Part shown: positions 8,036 through 16,839 of the stretch, one piece after another
Numbering within the stretch: position 1 is the first letter of the stretch
How the letters are laid out: each line of letters starts with the position of its first letter
DNA from: DASYPQ01 sp041488095
GTDB lineage: Bacteria > Planctomycetota > UBA1135 > GCA-002686595
DNA: 41,417 bases
NCBI GenBank assembly: GCA_041488095.1
Contig: JBGPOP010000038.1
Coordinates: 1-41,417, forward strand
Direction of reading: 5' to 3'
Program-made: the position numbers and the translations under genes
The notes under the pieces: generated by a model
Seen by the model: the letters and a program-made list of their open reading frames with translations, nothing else
Told to the model about the DNA's origin: nothing
Databases searched by the model: none

Positions 8036-8277
8036 TGGCCAAGGAGGAGCCGATCACCGTGGAGGCGCTCGTCACCGAAGCGCTGCCCAATGCGCGCTTC
8101 CGCGCGCGCCTGGAATCGGGCCACCTGATCCTGGCGCACGTCAGCGGGAAGATGCGCATGCACTACATCCGCATCCTGCCCGGAGACAAGATCACGGTCG
8201 AGATGTCCCCCTACGACCTGACCAAGGGGCGCATCATCATGCGCGGCGAGCGGCGCAAGAAGGAGAACGAGCGATGA
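8035..8277 (+). CDS. infA: Translation initiation factor IF-1
   Basis: IF-1 occupies the 30S A site during initiation. The ATG at 8035 follows the adk stop with a one-base overlap. The product is 80 residues with the S1/OB-fold motifs VEALVTEALPNARFRARLE, ILAHVSGKMRMHYIRILPGD and SPYDLTKGRI. It is slightly longer than the 72-residue norm because of a charged C-terminal tail (RRKKENER). Its TGA overlaps the rpmJ ATG. Confidence 0.96.
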   Translation: MAKEEPITVEALVTEALPNARFRARLESGHLILAHVSGKMRMHYIRILPGDKITVEMSPYDLTKGRIIMRGERRKKENER

Positions 8278-8390
8278 AAGTTCGCAGCAGCGTCCGTCGC
8301 ATGTGCGGAAAGTGCAAGATCGTCCGCCGCCGGGGCGTCGTGCGCGTCATCTGCAGCGAGCCGCGCCACAAGCAGCGGCAGGGCAGCTGA
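8274..8390 (+). CDS. rpmJ: 50S ribosomal protein L36
   Basis: A 38-residue basic protein beginning MKVRSSVRRMCGKCK, followed by IVRRRGVVRVICSEPRHKQRQG. This is the zinc-binding L36 form: C-x2-C, then a single Cys, then His. The ATG overlaps the infA stop (ATGA). It sits in its usual place between infA and rpsM. A 74-base gap with purine-rich sequence separates it from rpsM. Confidence 0.95.
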   Translation: MKVRSSVRRMCGKCKIVRRRGVVRVICSEPRHKQRQGS

Positions 8391-8464
8391 CCGCTCGCGC
8401 ACCCAGGAGCCGCAGAGAGACCCCCCAGAGATCATCGACCAGGAGCCACGGAGGAACCCAGAAG

Positions 8465-8848
8465 ATGCCGCGTGTCATCGGTGTGGACATTCCCGCCAAC
8501 AAGCGCCTCGAGATCGCGCTGACCTACATCTACGGGATCGGGGGACCGACCTCGCGCAAGGTGTGCGATGGGCTGGGTCTCGATCGCGGGATGAAGGCCC
8601 GCGACCTGACCGAGGAGCAGATCGCCTCGATCGCGACCCACGTTCAGAAGGAGTTCGCCGTCGAAGGCCAGCTCCGCCGCCAGGTGGCGGCCAACATCGC
8701 GCGCCTGCGCGACATCGGCTGCTACCGCGGTGCGCGGCACCGGCGCGGCCTGCCCGTACGCGGCCAGCGCACGCGGACGAACTCGCGCACGCGCAAGGGC
8801 CCGCGCAAGACGGTGGCCGGGAAGAAGTCCGTGAAGGGAATGAAGTAG
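8465..8848 (+). CDS. rpsM: 30S ribosomal protein S13
   Basis: S13 lies in the 30S head and contacts the P-site tRNA and L5. The ATG at 8465 gives MPRVIGVDIPANKRLEIALTYIYGIG and a 127-residue product. The helix-two-turns-helix region and the C-terminal signature CYRGARHRRGLPVRGQRT and NSRTRKGPRKTVAGKK are present. Length is normal. An AGGAACCCAGAAG purine run precedes the start. rpsK follows after three bases. Confidence 0.97.
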   Translation: MPRVIGVDIPANKRLEIALTYIYGIGGPTSRKVCDGLGLDRGMKARDLTEEQIASIATHVQKEFAVEGQLRRQVAANIARLRDIGCYRGARHRRGLPVRGQRTRTNSRTRKGPRKTVAGKKSVKGMK

Positions 8849-8851
8849 CCC

Positions 8852-9412
8852 ATGAGCACCGCAACCGACAAGCCCGACAAGCCCGACAAGCCCGAGAAGG
8901 CGGACAAGCCCGCGAAGCCCGAGAAGGCCGAGAAGGCCGAGAAGGCCGAGAAGGCGGACAAGCCCGCGAAGCCCGAGAAGGGCGACAAGGTCGAGAAGGG
9001 CGACAAGGTCGAGAAAGGCAAGGAGGGAACTCCCGCGCCGGTCAAGGCCCGCAAGATGCGCCGGGTCGACTCCCGCGGCGTGGTCTACGTCAAAGCGTCC
9101 TTCAACAACACCCTGGTGACGATCACCACCGGGCGCGGAGAGGTGCTGTGCACCGGATCGGCCGGCACGGTCGGGTTCAAGGGCACGCGCAAGAGCACTC
9201 CCTTCGCCGCGCAGCGCGCCGCCGAGCAGGCCGCCGCGCTGGCCATGCGCCACGGCCTGCGCGAGGTCGAGGTCAAGGTCAAGGGCGCAGGCTCGGGCCG
9301 TGAATCGGCCGTGCGGGCGCTCTCCAATTCGGGGCTGAAGGTCCTCTCGATCGAGGACGTGACCCCGCTGCCGCACAACGGCTGCCGCGCGCGCAAGCGC
9401 CGCCGCGTCTAG
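8852..9412 (+). CDS. rpsK: 30S ribosomal protein S11 with repetitive N-terminal extension
   Basis: S11 forms part of the platform contacting the mRNA near the E site. The product is 186 residues against about 130. The core starts near residue 65 (ARKMRRVDSRGVVYVKASFNNT) and ends with the normal IEDVTPLPHNGCRARKRRRV. Residues 6-56 are 17 consecutive tripeptides of the type D/E/A-K-P/A/G/V. The ATG at 8852, three bases after rpsM, is the only sensible start upstream of the core with a continuous frame. An internal start could in principle yield a short form, but none has a clear ribosome binding site. Confidence 0.95.
   Translation: MSTATDKPDKPDKPEKADKPAKPEKAEKAEKAEKADKPAKPEKGDKVEKGDKVEKGKEGTPAPVKARKMRRVDSRGVVYVKASFNNTLVTITTGRGEVLCTGSAGTVGFKGTRKSTPFAAQRAAEQAAALAMRHGLREVEVKVKGAGSGRESAVRALSNSGLKVLSIEDVTPLPHNGCRARKRRRV
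8867..9019 (+). repeat. 9-bp tandem repeat array inside rpsK
   Basis: Seventeen 9-bp units in frame, each coding an acidic or Ala residue, then Lys, then Pro/Ala/Gly/Val. The common units are GACAAGCCC and GAGAAGGCC, including four GAGAAGGC(C/G) copies in a row. The array encodes residues 6-56 of S11. Unit-to-unit variation is mostly at the first and third codons. Confidence 0.9.
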
Positions 9413-9445
9413 GCCGCACACCCAGGAGAAGCCAGGAAGAAAACG

Positions 9446-10072
9446 ATGTCTCGTCTGATCGACACCAAGTGCAAATTGTGCCGCCGGGAGGGCATGAAGC
9501 TGTTCCTGAAGGGCCAGCGCTGCTTCACCGAAAAGTGCGCCGTCTCGCGCCGCGACTACCCGCCCGGCGTCCACGCGCAGAAGCGGGCCAAGGTGACCGA
9601 GTACGGCGTGCGCCTGCGCGAGAAGCAGAAGCTCAAGCGCATCTACGGCGTGATGGAGCGGCAGTTCAAGCTCTACTTCCACGAGGCCGAGCGCCTCAAG
9701 GGCAACACGGGCGAGAACCTGATGATGCTGCTCGAGCGCCGCCTCGACAACGTCGTGCTGGCGAGCGGCTTTGCGCTCTCGCGCAACCATGCACGTCAGC
9801 TGATCAACCACGGCCACTTCCGCGTGAACGGGAAGAAGACCGACATCTGCAGCTACCAGGTCCGACCCGGCGACGCGATCTCGCCTGCCGAGGCCGAGGG
9901 AACGCGCAAGCGCGTCTCGGAAGCCCTCGAGGTCAACAAGTCGCAGCCCATCCCGGCCTGGATCCAGGTCTCGGGAGACACCTTGACCTCGCAGGTCGTC
10001 GGCATCCCGCGCCGCGGGGACGTCCCGCACCCCATCCAGGAGCAACTGATCATCGAACTCTGCTCGAAGTAG
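9446..10072 (+). CDS. rpsD: 30S ribosomal protein S4, zinc type
   Basis: S4 is a primary 16S binder and, in enterobacteria, the translational regulator of the alpha operon. The product is 208 residues, the standard length. It has the N-terminal cysteine cluster (CKLC, then Cys at QRCF and KCAV), DYPPGVHA, EKQKLKRIYGVMERQF and the S4 RNA-binding domain (LDNVVLASGFALSRNHARQLINHGHFRVNG). AGGAAGAAAACG precedes the ATG. A 128-base gap with a small dyad separates it from rpoA. Confidence 0.97.
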   Translation: MSRLIDTKCKLCRREGMKLFLKGQRCFTEKCAVSRRDYPPGVHAQKRAKVTEYGVRLREKQKLKRIYGVMERQFKLYFHEAERLKGNTGENLMMLLERRLDNVVLASGFALSRNHARQLINHGHFRVNGKKTDICSYQVRPGDAISPAEAEGTRKRVSEALEVNKSQPIPAWIQVSGDTLTSQVVGIPRRGDVPHPIQEQLIIELCSK

Positions 10073-10119
10073 CGATCTTCGCACGGGCTGAACACGGCCT
10101 GCACCTCCTCCGGTCCGGA

Positions 10120-10133
10120 TGACCCGAGGGTCA
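10120..10133 (+). promoter_or_regulatory. Small dyad in the rpsD-rpoA intergenic region
   Basis: TGACCC and GGGTCA form a 6-bp dyad around GA in the 128-base gap upstream of rpoA. As RNA it would be a 5-bp stem with a CGAG loop. It could be part of a leader, a weak attenuator or chance; there is no T run. Confidence 0.25.
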
Positions 10134-10200
10134 CAGGGGAGGGCGGCGCTGTAGAGAGCCCGGGGAGACGGCTGCGAGCCTGATCCGGAGAACTACGACC

Positions 10201-11190
10201 ATGAGAATCCGTTGGCGCAACTTCGAGCTGCCCAGCAAGGTCCAGCCCGACGCCGATAGCCTGACCACGACCTACGGCCGCTTCATCATCGAGCCCTTCG
10301 AGCGCGGCTTCGGCCACACGATCGGCAATGGGCTGCGCCGCGTGCTGCTCTCGTCGATCGAGGGAACCGCGGTCGCCACCCTGAAGCTCGATGGTGCCGA
10401 ACACGAGTTCGACTCCCTCGAGGGCGTCTACGAGGACGTCACCGACATCATCCTGAATCTCAAGCGGTTGAGGGTGCAGTTCGAGGGCCAGAACGAGATC
10501 CATTGCCGCATCAAGAAGTCCGGCAAGGGACCCATCACCGGCGCGGACGTGCTCTGTGACGGCGACGCGGTGGTGGCCAACCCCGATCTGCACATCGCCA
10601 CCCTGACCAAGGACCGCGGGTTCGAGGTGGAGATGGTGGTGAAGAAGGGCCGCGGCTACGTGCCGTCCGAGGACAACCAGTCCGAGTACCAGGCCCTCGG
10701 CACCATCCCGCTCGACTCGATCTTCTCGCCCGTCCACCGCGTGCGCTACTCCATCGAGGCCACGCGGGTGGGCAAGCTCACCAACTACGACCGCCTGGTG
10801 CTCGAGATCTGGACCGACGGGACCGTGACGCCCGAGCTGGCGCTGGTCGAGGCGGCCAAGATCTACCGCAAGCACCTGAATCCGTTCGTGCTCTACGGCG
10901 CGAGCCGCGACGAGCGCCCGGTGGCCGAGGATCCGACCACCTCGGAGTACAACCAGCGCAACCGCCGGGCCTCCGAGCTGGCCGAGATCCTGTCCCAGCC
11001 GATCGCCGACCTGGAGCTCTCCGTGCGTGCGCGCAATTGCCTGGACAGCGCCAACCTCAAGACCCTGGCCGACCTCGTGAGGCTCTCGGAGACGGAGGTC
11101 ATGAACCTGAAGAACCTGGGCAAGACCAGCCTGACCGAGATCAAGGGCAAGCTCGCGGAACGCGGGCTCTCGCTCGGGATGCCGGTGTAG
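10201..11190 (+). CDS. rpoA: DNA-directed RNA polymerase subunit alpha
   Basis: The alpha subunit nucleates RNA polymerase assembly and contacts UP elements and activators through its C-terminal domain. The product is 329 residues. The N-terminal domain shows FIIEPFERGFGHTIGNGLRRVLLSSIEG and LDGAEHEFDSLEGVYEDVTDIILNLK; the C-terminal domain (from about residue 255) has LELSVRARNCLDSANLKTLADLV, MNLKNLGKTSLTEIKGKL and GLSLGMPV. Length is standard. It lies between rpsD and rplQ as in the alpha operon. Confidence 0.98.
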   Translation: MRIRWRNFELPSKVQPDADSLTTTYGRFIIEPFERGFGHTIGNGLRRVLLSSIEGTAVATLKLDGAEHEFDSLEGVYEDVTDIILNLKRLRVQFEGQNEIHCRIKKSGKGPITGADVLCDGDAVVANPDLHIATLTKDRGFEVEMVVKKGRGYVPSEDNQSEYQALGTIPLDSIFSPVHRVRYSIEATRVGKLTNYDRLVLEIWTDGTVTPELALVEAAKIYRKHLNPFVLYGASRDERPVAEDPTTSEYNQRNRRASELAEILSQPIADLELSVRARNCLDSANLKTLADLVRLSETEVMNLKNLGKTSLTEIKGKLAERGLSLGMPV

Positions 11191-11241
11191 CCCGGCCTGG
11201 ACCGGCGCGGATCGATCGTAGAACACGAAGGAGCCAGAGAC

Positions 11242-11634
11242 ATGCGACACCGCTCAGCCGGAAACCACCTCGGCCGCACCAGCAGCCACCGCATCGCCAT
11301 GACCCGCAACCTGGCGGCGTCCCTCATCGAGCACGAGCGGGTCGTGACCACGCTGCCCGAGGCGAAGGTGGTCAAGCCCTTCGTGGAGAAGCTGGTCACG
11401 ATCGCGAAGCAGGAGTCGGTGCATCATCGCCGGCTCGTGTTCGGCAAGCTCCGAGACAAGGCCGCGACGGCCAAGCTGTTCGAGACGATCGGGCCGCGCT
11501 TCAAGACGCGACCCGGCGGCTACTGCCGCATCCTCAGGCTTTCCAAGCCGCGCCTGGGCGACAACGGCCAGCGCGCGATCCTGGAGTTCGTCGAGCGCAC
11601 GCCCAAGGCGAAGGCCGAGGCGCCGGCGCCCTGA
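11242..11634 (+). CDS. rplQ: 50S ribosomal protein L17
   Basis: L17 is a late-position 50S protein near the exit tunnel. The 130-residue product begins MRHRSAGNHLGRTSSHRIAM and contains LAASLIEHERVVTTLPEAK and TRPGGYCRILRL. The C terminus carries a short Lys/Ala/Pro tail. AAGGAGCCAGAGAC before the ATG is a good ribosome binding site. The gene closes the alpha operon; 156 bases with no gene precede mscL. Confidence 0.97.
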   Translation: MRHRSAGNHLGRTSSHRIAMTRNLAASLIEHERVVTTLPEAKVVKPFVEKLVTIAKQESVHHRRLVFGKLRDKAATAKLFETIGPRFKTRPGGYCRILRLSKPRLGDNGQRAILEFVERTPKAKAEAPAP

Positions 11635-11790
11635 TCACCGCGCCGGCGGCTGCCCCTCGCGACGCTCCGCGGCGCCCAGCTCGGACTGCGGCGCCGGAAT
11701 CCGCCCCATCCCGGTCGGAGTTCGGGGCTCCACTCGAGATTCGGGAGAAGACCCGACCACACGTTCCACAGATCCAGGGAGGGGAGTCCC

Positions 11791-12141
11791 ATGTTCCAAG
11801 AGTTCAAGAAGTTCGCCGTCCAGGGAAACATGATCGACATGGCCGTGGGCATCATCGTCGGCGCCGCCTTCGGCAAGGTCGTCACATCGCTCGTCAACGA
11901 CGTCATCATGCCCCCGATCGGCCTGCTGATGGGCCGCGTCGACTTCAAGAGCTTGTTCATCAACCTCTCGTCCACGCACTACGACACGCTCGCCGAGGCG
12001 GAGAAGGCCGGCGCGCCCGTGATCCGCGCCGGGATGTTCGTGAACACGATGCTCGACTTCCTCATCGTCGCCTTCGCGATCTTCCTGGTGGTCAAGCAGA
12101 TCAACCGCCTGAAGTCTGCACCGGCCGAGGCCAAGAAGTAG
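11791..12141 (+). CDS. mscL: Large-conductance mechanosensitive channel MscL
   Basis: MscL is a pentameric inner-membrane tension valve that releases osmolytes during hypo-osmotic shock. The 116-residue product has the amphipathic N terminus MFQEFKKFAVQGNMIDMAVG, TM1 (GIIVGAAFGKVVTSLVNDVIMPPIG), a short periplasmic loop and TM2 (FLIVAFAIFLVVKQINRL). It is a little shorter than the 130-150 norm because the cytoplasmic C-terminal helix is reduced. AGGGAGGGGAG precedes the ATG. It is convergent with dnaE. Confidence 0.94.
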   Translation: MFQEFKKFAVQGNMIDMAVGIIVGAAFGKVVTSLVNDVIMPPIGLLMGRVDFKSLFINLSSTHYDTLAEAEKAGAPVIRAGMFVNTMLDFLIVAFAIFLVVKQINRLKSAPAEAKK

Positions 12142-12164
12142 CGGCGGGCTCCGGGCCGGCTCGC

Positions 12165-12178
12165 CCCGGAAGACCGGG
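12165..12178. terminator. Possible terminator between convergent mscL and dnaE
   Basis: The 46-base gap between the two convergent stop codons contains CCCGG-AAGA-CCGGG, a GC-only 5-bp stem with a tetraloop, inside a longer GC-rich region. No T run follows on either strand. The symmetrical stem could serve both directions. Weak evidence. Confidence 0.3.
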
Positions 12179-12187
12179 CCCGCGGCC

Positions 12188-15100
12188 TCACAAGCGCGCC
12201 ACGCGCAGGCGCCCTTGCCCGAGCAGGGCGTCGATCTCCCGCGCGAAGCCTTCGCTGATCTCGATCGACAGGTCACCGCCGGCCCGGATGCGCCGGTTCT
12301 GCCCGTCGTCGCCGGTCACCTGGAGGTAGAGGGGGCTCTTGCCGCGGTGGCGTTCGATCGCGGCGCGCAGGCTCGGGAGCAGGTGAGCGTCCTGCGTGCC
12401 GATGCGCACGACGACGCATCCGGCGAACCGCGCCAGGGCCTCGTCGATCGTGAGCGCCTCCTCGAGCAGGAGCGAGGGTTCCTCCGAGCCCTCCTCGAGG
12501 CGGGCACGGCACACCAGGACGGCCCCGTCCTCGATCTTCTTGCCGCACTCCTCCCAGGTGCGAGGGAAACAGATCACGGGCGCATGTCCGCTGAGATCCT
12601 CGAGGCGGAAGCGAGCCATGCGCCGCCCGGCCAGCTTTCCCGACTTGACGATCACCTCGCTCTTGCCGAGAACCAGGCCGGCGACGACCACCTCGGAAGC
12701 CCCGGGGATCGAGGCGAGCTCGCTGATCCGCGCCGAGGAGAGCAGCGCGAGCAGGCCGGCGCGCTCCTCGAGCGGGTGGCCGGTGAGGTAGAACCCGAGG
12801 ACTTCGAACTCGGCACGCAGCATCTCGGCGCGACCCCAGGCGCGAGAGTCGTCGACCCCGTCGCCGTCGGAGTCGGCTGCGCGGATCGGGATCGACGGCT
12901 CGGCGCCGAAGAGGCTGCCCTGGCCGGCCCGGCGGTCGGCGGCGCGCCGCGTGCCGTCGCACAGCGCCCCGTCCAGGGCCGCGAGCATGGCGCCGCGGTC
13001 GTGGCCGGTCGAGTCGAAGCCCCCGGCCTTGATGAGCGCCTCCCAGTTCAGTCGCCCCACCTCGGCCGGGTCGACCTCGGCCGCCAGATCGTGGAGCGTG
13101 ACACTCGCCCCGCGCGAGCGCAGACGGGAGCGCGCCCGGCCGAGCGCCTCGATCGCCTTCTCGCCGGTGCCCTTGATCGCGCCGAAGCCGTAGCGGATCC
13201 CGGCTGACTCGGGCTCGAACTCCCAGGCGGAGCGCGCGATGTCGGGCGGCCGGATCGGGATGCCGGCTCGCCGTGCATCGTCGAGGAAGTCCCGGACCTT
13301 GTCGGAATCGGACATCTCGCAAGAGAGGTTCGCGGCCAGGAACGCACAGCGGTGATTCGCCTTGAGGTAGGCGGTCTGGTAGGTGAGCACCGCGTAGGCC
13401 GTCGAGTGCGACTTGTTGAAGCCGTACCCGCCGAACTTGACCATGTGGTCCCAGATCTCCCGGGCCGCTGCTTCGGGGCATCCGTTCCGCCTCGCGCCGG
13501 CGAGGAACTGCTCCGAGAACGTCTCCATGATCTCGGGCTTCTTCTTGCCCATCGCCTTGCGCAGGTTGTCGGCCTCGACGAGCGAGAGATCGCCCAGGCG
13601 GTTGGCGATGAGCATCACCTGCTCCTGGTACACGATCGAGCCGTAGGTGTCGTCGAGGATCGACTCGAGCAAGGGGTGCGCGTAGGCGATCGGCTCCTCG
13701 CCGTGCTTGCGGCGGATGAAGGTGTCGACCATGCCCGACTCGAGCGGTCCGGGACGGTAGAGCGCGAGCACCGCGATCAGGTCCTCGAAGCAGTCGGGCT
13801 TGGCCCGCGCGAGGAGCCTCCTCATGCCGTCGGATTCCAGCTGGAACACTCCCAGCGTGTCGCCCGCTCCGAGCACCGCGTAGGTCGCCGCGTCGCGCTC
13901 GGGCAGGCGGTCCAGATCGGGAGGCGTGCCGCCCTCCTTCTCGATGTTGCGCAGCGTCTTCTCGAGGATCGTGAGGGTCCTCAGACCCAGGTAGTCCATC
14001 TTGAGCAGGCCCAGCGCCTCGAGCTGCGTCATCGTCCACTGCGTGACGACATCGTCGCCGTTCTTGGCGAGCGGCGCGTAGCGGGTGACCGGCTCGTCGG
14101 AGATGACCACGCCCGCCGCGTGCGTGGAGATGTTGCGTGCCAGCCCCTCGAGCTGCACGGAGAGACGGAAGACCTCGGCCAGTTCCGGATGCTGCTCCCG
14201 GATGGTCCGCAGGTCGGCGTCCTTTTCCAGCGCCTCGGCCAGCCGCGGCGCGGCCGGACCGGCGGGGATCTTCTTCGTGATCCGCTCCACCTCCTTGAGC
14301 GGCACGTCGAGCACGCGCCCGACGTCTCGCACGACCGCGCGCGAGGCCATGGTGTTGAACGTCACGATCTGGGCCACCCGATCCTGGCCGTAGCGCTTGC
14401 GCGTGTACTCGAGCACGCGGGCGCGGCCCTCCTTGCAAAAATCGATGTCGATGTCGGGCATCGAAACGCGCGCGCGATTCAGGAAGCGCTCGAAGAGCAG
14501 GTCGTAGGCGAGCGGGTCGACCTTGGTGATCCCCAGCAGGTAGGCGACGATGGAGCCCGCCGCCGACCCGCGGCCGGGCCCCACGGGGATCCCGCTCTCG
14601 CGGGCCCAGCGGACGAGATCCCACACGATCAGGAAGTAGGACACGAACCCCAGCTCGCGGATGACGCGCTTCTCGTGCTCGAGGCGCTCGCGGGCGGCGA
14701 CGTGCTCCGCTCCGTAGATGCGTGCGAGTCCCGCCTCGAGGAGCCGATCGAAGAGCGTGTCGGCGCTCTCCGCGGAAGCGGCTCCCGCGGGGGGATCGGG
14801 AACGAACACGGGCAGTCGGTAACGGCCGAACTCGATCTTCAGGTCGACCTGCTCGGCGACGTCCACCGTCGCGTGCAGGGCGCCCTCGACGTCACGGAAC
14901 GCCTCCGCCATCTCCGTCCGCGTCTTGAAGTACAGCGTGTCCGTCTCGAAGCGGAAGCGCTTCGCATCGGCGCGCTTGGCCCCCGTGTTGATGCACAGGA
15001 GCACGTCGTGGGCCTGGCAGTCCTCGCTGCGCAGGTAGTGGATGTCGTTCGTGGCGACCAGCGGGATGCCGGTGCGCTGGTGGATGCGCATCAGGACCTC

Positions 15101-15670
15101 GTTGACACGCACCTGGGTCTCGATCCCGTTGCGTTGCAGCTCGAGCCAGAAGTGGTCGCGTCCGAAGGTCTCGCGCCAGGCGGCGGCCAGATCCTCGGCT
15201 TCGCGCTCCTTGCCCTGGATGCACAGCTGCGAGAGCTCGCTCGCCAGGCACCCCGAGAGGCAGTTGATGCCCGCCGCGTGCCGAGCCAGGAGCTCGCGGT
15301 CGATGCGCGGACGGAAGTGCAGCCCCTCCAGGTAGGCTGCGGAGGCGAGCTGGATCAAGTTTCCCCAGCCCTGTGCGTCGCGCGCCAGCAGGGTCAGGTG
15401 GTGATAGCCGTTCCCGCGCGCCTTGTTGTGCGGCTCGAAGCGCGATTGTCGCGCGACGTAGACCTCGCAGCCCAGGATCGGCCGGATCCCCGCCTCGACG
15501 CAGGCCTGGTAGTGCTCGATCGCGCCGAAGAGGTTGCCGTGGTCGGTCAGCGCCAGCGCGCGCTGCCCGTCGCGCCGGGCCGACGCGACCAGGTCGGAGA
15601 TCCGGTTCGCCCCGTCGAGCAGGCTGTACTCGGAGTGGACGTGGAGGTGGACGAAGTCGGGCGCGGACAT
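12188..15670 (-). CDS. dnaE: DNA polymerase III subunit alpha (DnaE1)
   Basis: The replicative polymerase. The 1160-residue product is the standard length for DnaE1. The N-terminal PHP domain starts FVHLHVHSEYSLLDG and includes LTDHGNLFGA. The polymerase domain carries GPGRGSAAGS near residue 363 and the catalytic MPDIDIDF near 405, then NTMASRAVVRDVGR. The tandem HhH region and OB domain follow, with VVAGLVLGKSEVIVKSGKLAGRRMARFRLED near the C terminus. The start ATG is at 15668-15670. It lies 57 bases downstream of the carbamoyltransferase gene on the same strand and may share its transcript. Confidence 0.97.
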   Translation of the reverse strand: MSAPDFVHLHVHSEYSLLDGANRISDLVASARRDGQRALALTDHGNLFGAIEHYQACVEAGIRPILGCEVYVARQSRFEPHNKARGNGYHHLTLLARDAQGWGNLIQLASAAYLEGLHFRPRIDRELLARHAAGINCLSGCLASELSQLCIQGKEREAEDLAAAWRETFGRDHFWLELQRNGIETQVRVNEVLMRIHQRTGIPLVATNDIHYLRSEDCQAHDVLLCINTGAKRADAKRFRFETDTLYFKTRTEMAEAFRDVEGALHATVDVAEQVDLKIEFGRYRLPVFVPDPPAGAASAESADTLFDRLLEAGLARIYGAEHVAARERLEHEKRVIRELGFVSYFLIVWDLVRWARESGIPVGPGRGSAAGSIVAYLLGITKVDPLAYDLLFERFLNRARVSMPDIDIDFCKEGRARVLEYTRKRYGQDRVAQIVTFNTMASRAVVRDVGRVLDVPLKEVERITKKIPAGPAAPRLAEALEKDADLRTIREQHPELAEVFRLSVQLEGLARNISTHAAGVVISDEPVTRYAPLAKNGDDVVTQWTMTQLEALGLLKMDYLGLRTLTILEKTLRNIEKEGGTPPDLDRLPERDAATYAVLGAGDTLGVFQLESDGMRRLLARAKPDCFEDLIAVLALYRPGPLESGMVDTFIRRKHGEEPIAYAHPLLESILDDTYGSIVYQEQVMLIANRLGDLSLVEADNLRKAMGKKKPEIMETFSEQFLAGARRNGCPEAAAREIWDHMVKFGGYGFNKSHSTAYAVLTYQTAYLKANHRCAFLAANLSCEMSDSDKVRDFLDDARRAGIPIRPPDIARSAWEFEPESAGIRYGFGAIKGTGEKAIEALGRARSRLRSRGASVTLHDLAAEVDPAEVGRLNWEALIKAGGFDSTGHDRGAMLAALDGALCDGTRRAADRRAGQGSLFGAEPSIPIRAADSDGDGVDDSRAWGRAEMLRAEFEVLGFYLTGHPLEERAGLLALLSSARISELASIPGASEVVVAGLVLGKSEVIVKSGKLAGRRMARFRLEDLSGHAPVICFPRTWEECGKKIEDGAVLVCRARLEEGSEEPSLLLEEALTIDEALARFAGCVVVRIGTQDAHLLPSLRAAIERHRGKSPLYLQVTGDDGQNRRIRAGGDLSIEISEGFAREIDALLGQGRLRVARL

Positions 15671-15727
15671 GGCTCTCTGGGGTCGTGATCCGGCCTCGGA
15701 ATTCGCAGGGGGAGGGGCATGTGCCCG

Positions 15728-16744
15728 CTAGCCCGCGAGCAGGGAGAGGAGCAGGGCCTTCTGGGAGTGCAGACGGTTCTCGGCCTGCTGGTACACGAGA
15801 CTGCGCGGCCCGTCGAGCACCTCGTCGGTGACCTCGAGGTTGCGCCGCACGGGCATCGCGTGCATGAACCGACCACTCTCGGTGAAGCGCATCAACGCCT
15901 CGTCGACCATCCAACCCGCGTTGCGCGAGCGGTGGCTGGCTGCGAGAGTCGGGTTCCCATAGTCCTCCAGCGACTGCCACGAGCGCGCGTAGACGACGTG
16001 GGCGCCCTGGACGGCCGCACGCGCCGAGAGGCCGGTCTGGAAGGGCACGCCGCGCGCCTCGGCGGTACGCATCGCCTCGGAGAGCACCTGATCGTCGAGC
16101 TCGTATCCGCCCGGGTGCGCGACGCGCACGTCCATACCGGCGCGCAGAGCGGCCAGGAGGAGCGAGTGCACCACCGCGGCGCTGGCCGGCGTCGTCGAGT
16201 GCGTCCAGGTGATCGCCAGGCGCTTCCCGGGCAGGCTCCCGAGCGTCTCGCGCAGGGTCATCAGGTCCGCGAGCGCTTGCAGGGGGTGAGCCATGGCGCT
16301 CTCCATGTTGATCACCGGCACGCGCGCCCATTCGCACCAGGCGCGGATCCCCGCGTCGCGTCGGTCGCTGGCCCACGACTGTCCGCCGATGGCGGGGCGG
16401 ATCGCGAGGGCGTCGACATAGCGCGACAGCACGAGCGCCGCGTCCTTGACGTGCTCGGGCGCACGCCCGTCCATCAGGCTCCCCTCCTGCGCCTCGAGCT
16501 CCCAGAAATCGGAGGAGGCGGTCAGGTTGATCGTGTGGCCGCCGAGCTGGTTCATGGCCGCCTCGAAGGAGGCCCGCGTGCGCAGCGAGCCGCGGAAGAA
16601 CAAGAGGCCGACACTCCGGCCGGTGAGCTTCGCACCCGAGGAGCCGCGCTTGATCGACAGCGAGAGGTCGAGAAGTGCCTCCACCTCCCGCTCTCCGAGG
16701 TCCTGGAGACTGATCAGGTGCGCGATCGGCGGGTGGGCGGTCAT
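15728..16744 (-). CDS. argF: N-acetylornithine/ornithine carbamoyltransferase, divergent
   Basis: A 338-residue member of the aspartate/ornithine carbamoyltransferase family. The carbamoyl-phosphate loop is SLRTRASFE and HPLQALADLMTLRE is the HPxQ region. The C-terminal part reads HAMPVRRN followed by an AENRLHSQKALLL segment. The VRRN and AENRLH parts match N-acetyl- or N-succinylornithine carbamoyltransferases rather than ordinary ornithine enzymes (HCLPAFH-type). Two changes stand out: Cys-Leu in the usual HCLP is Ala-Met, and the residue after RRNL is Glu where the Xanthomonas enzyme has a carboxylated Lys. Specificity cannot be settled by eye. It could also be a new-specificity paralogue. 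It lies upstream of dnaE on the minus strand. Confidence 0.8.
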   Translation of the reverse strand: MTAHPPIAHLISLQDLGEREVEALLDLSLSIKRGSSGAKLTGRSVGLLFFRGSLRTRASFEAAMNQLGGHTINLTASSDFWELEAQEGSLMDGRAPEHVKDAALVLSRYVDALAIRPAIGGQSWASDRRDAGIRAWCEWARVPVINMESAMAHPLQALADLMTLRETLGSLPGKRLAITWTHSTTPASAAVVHSLLLAALRAGMDVRVAHPGGYELDDQVLSEAMRTAEARGVPFQTGLSARAAVQGAHVVYARSWQSLEDYGNPTLAASHRSRNAGWMVDEALMRFTESGRFMHAMPVRRNLEVTDEVLDGPRSLVYQQAENRLHSQKALLLSLLAG

Positions 16745-16839
16745 GGGAGGTAGCCTACTCGCACCCCGATCGTTTCCAAGACCGGCGCGAACGGTCTGCC
16801 GGCGCAGCCGGACCCTCGGCGCGGCCGGGTCGCCCGCGC

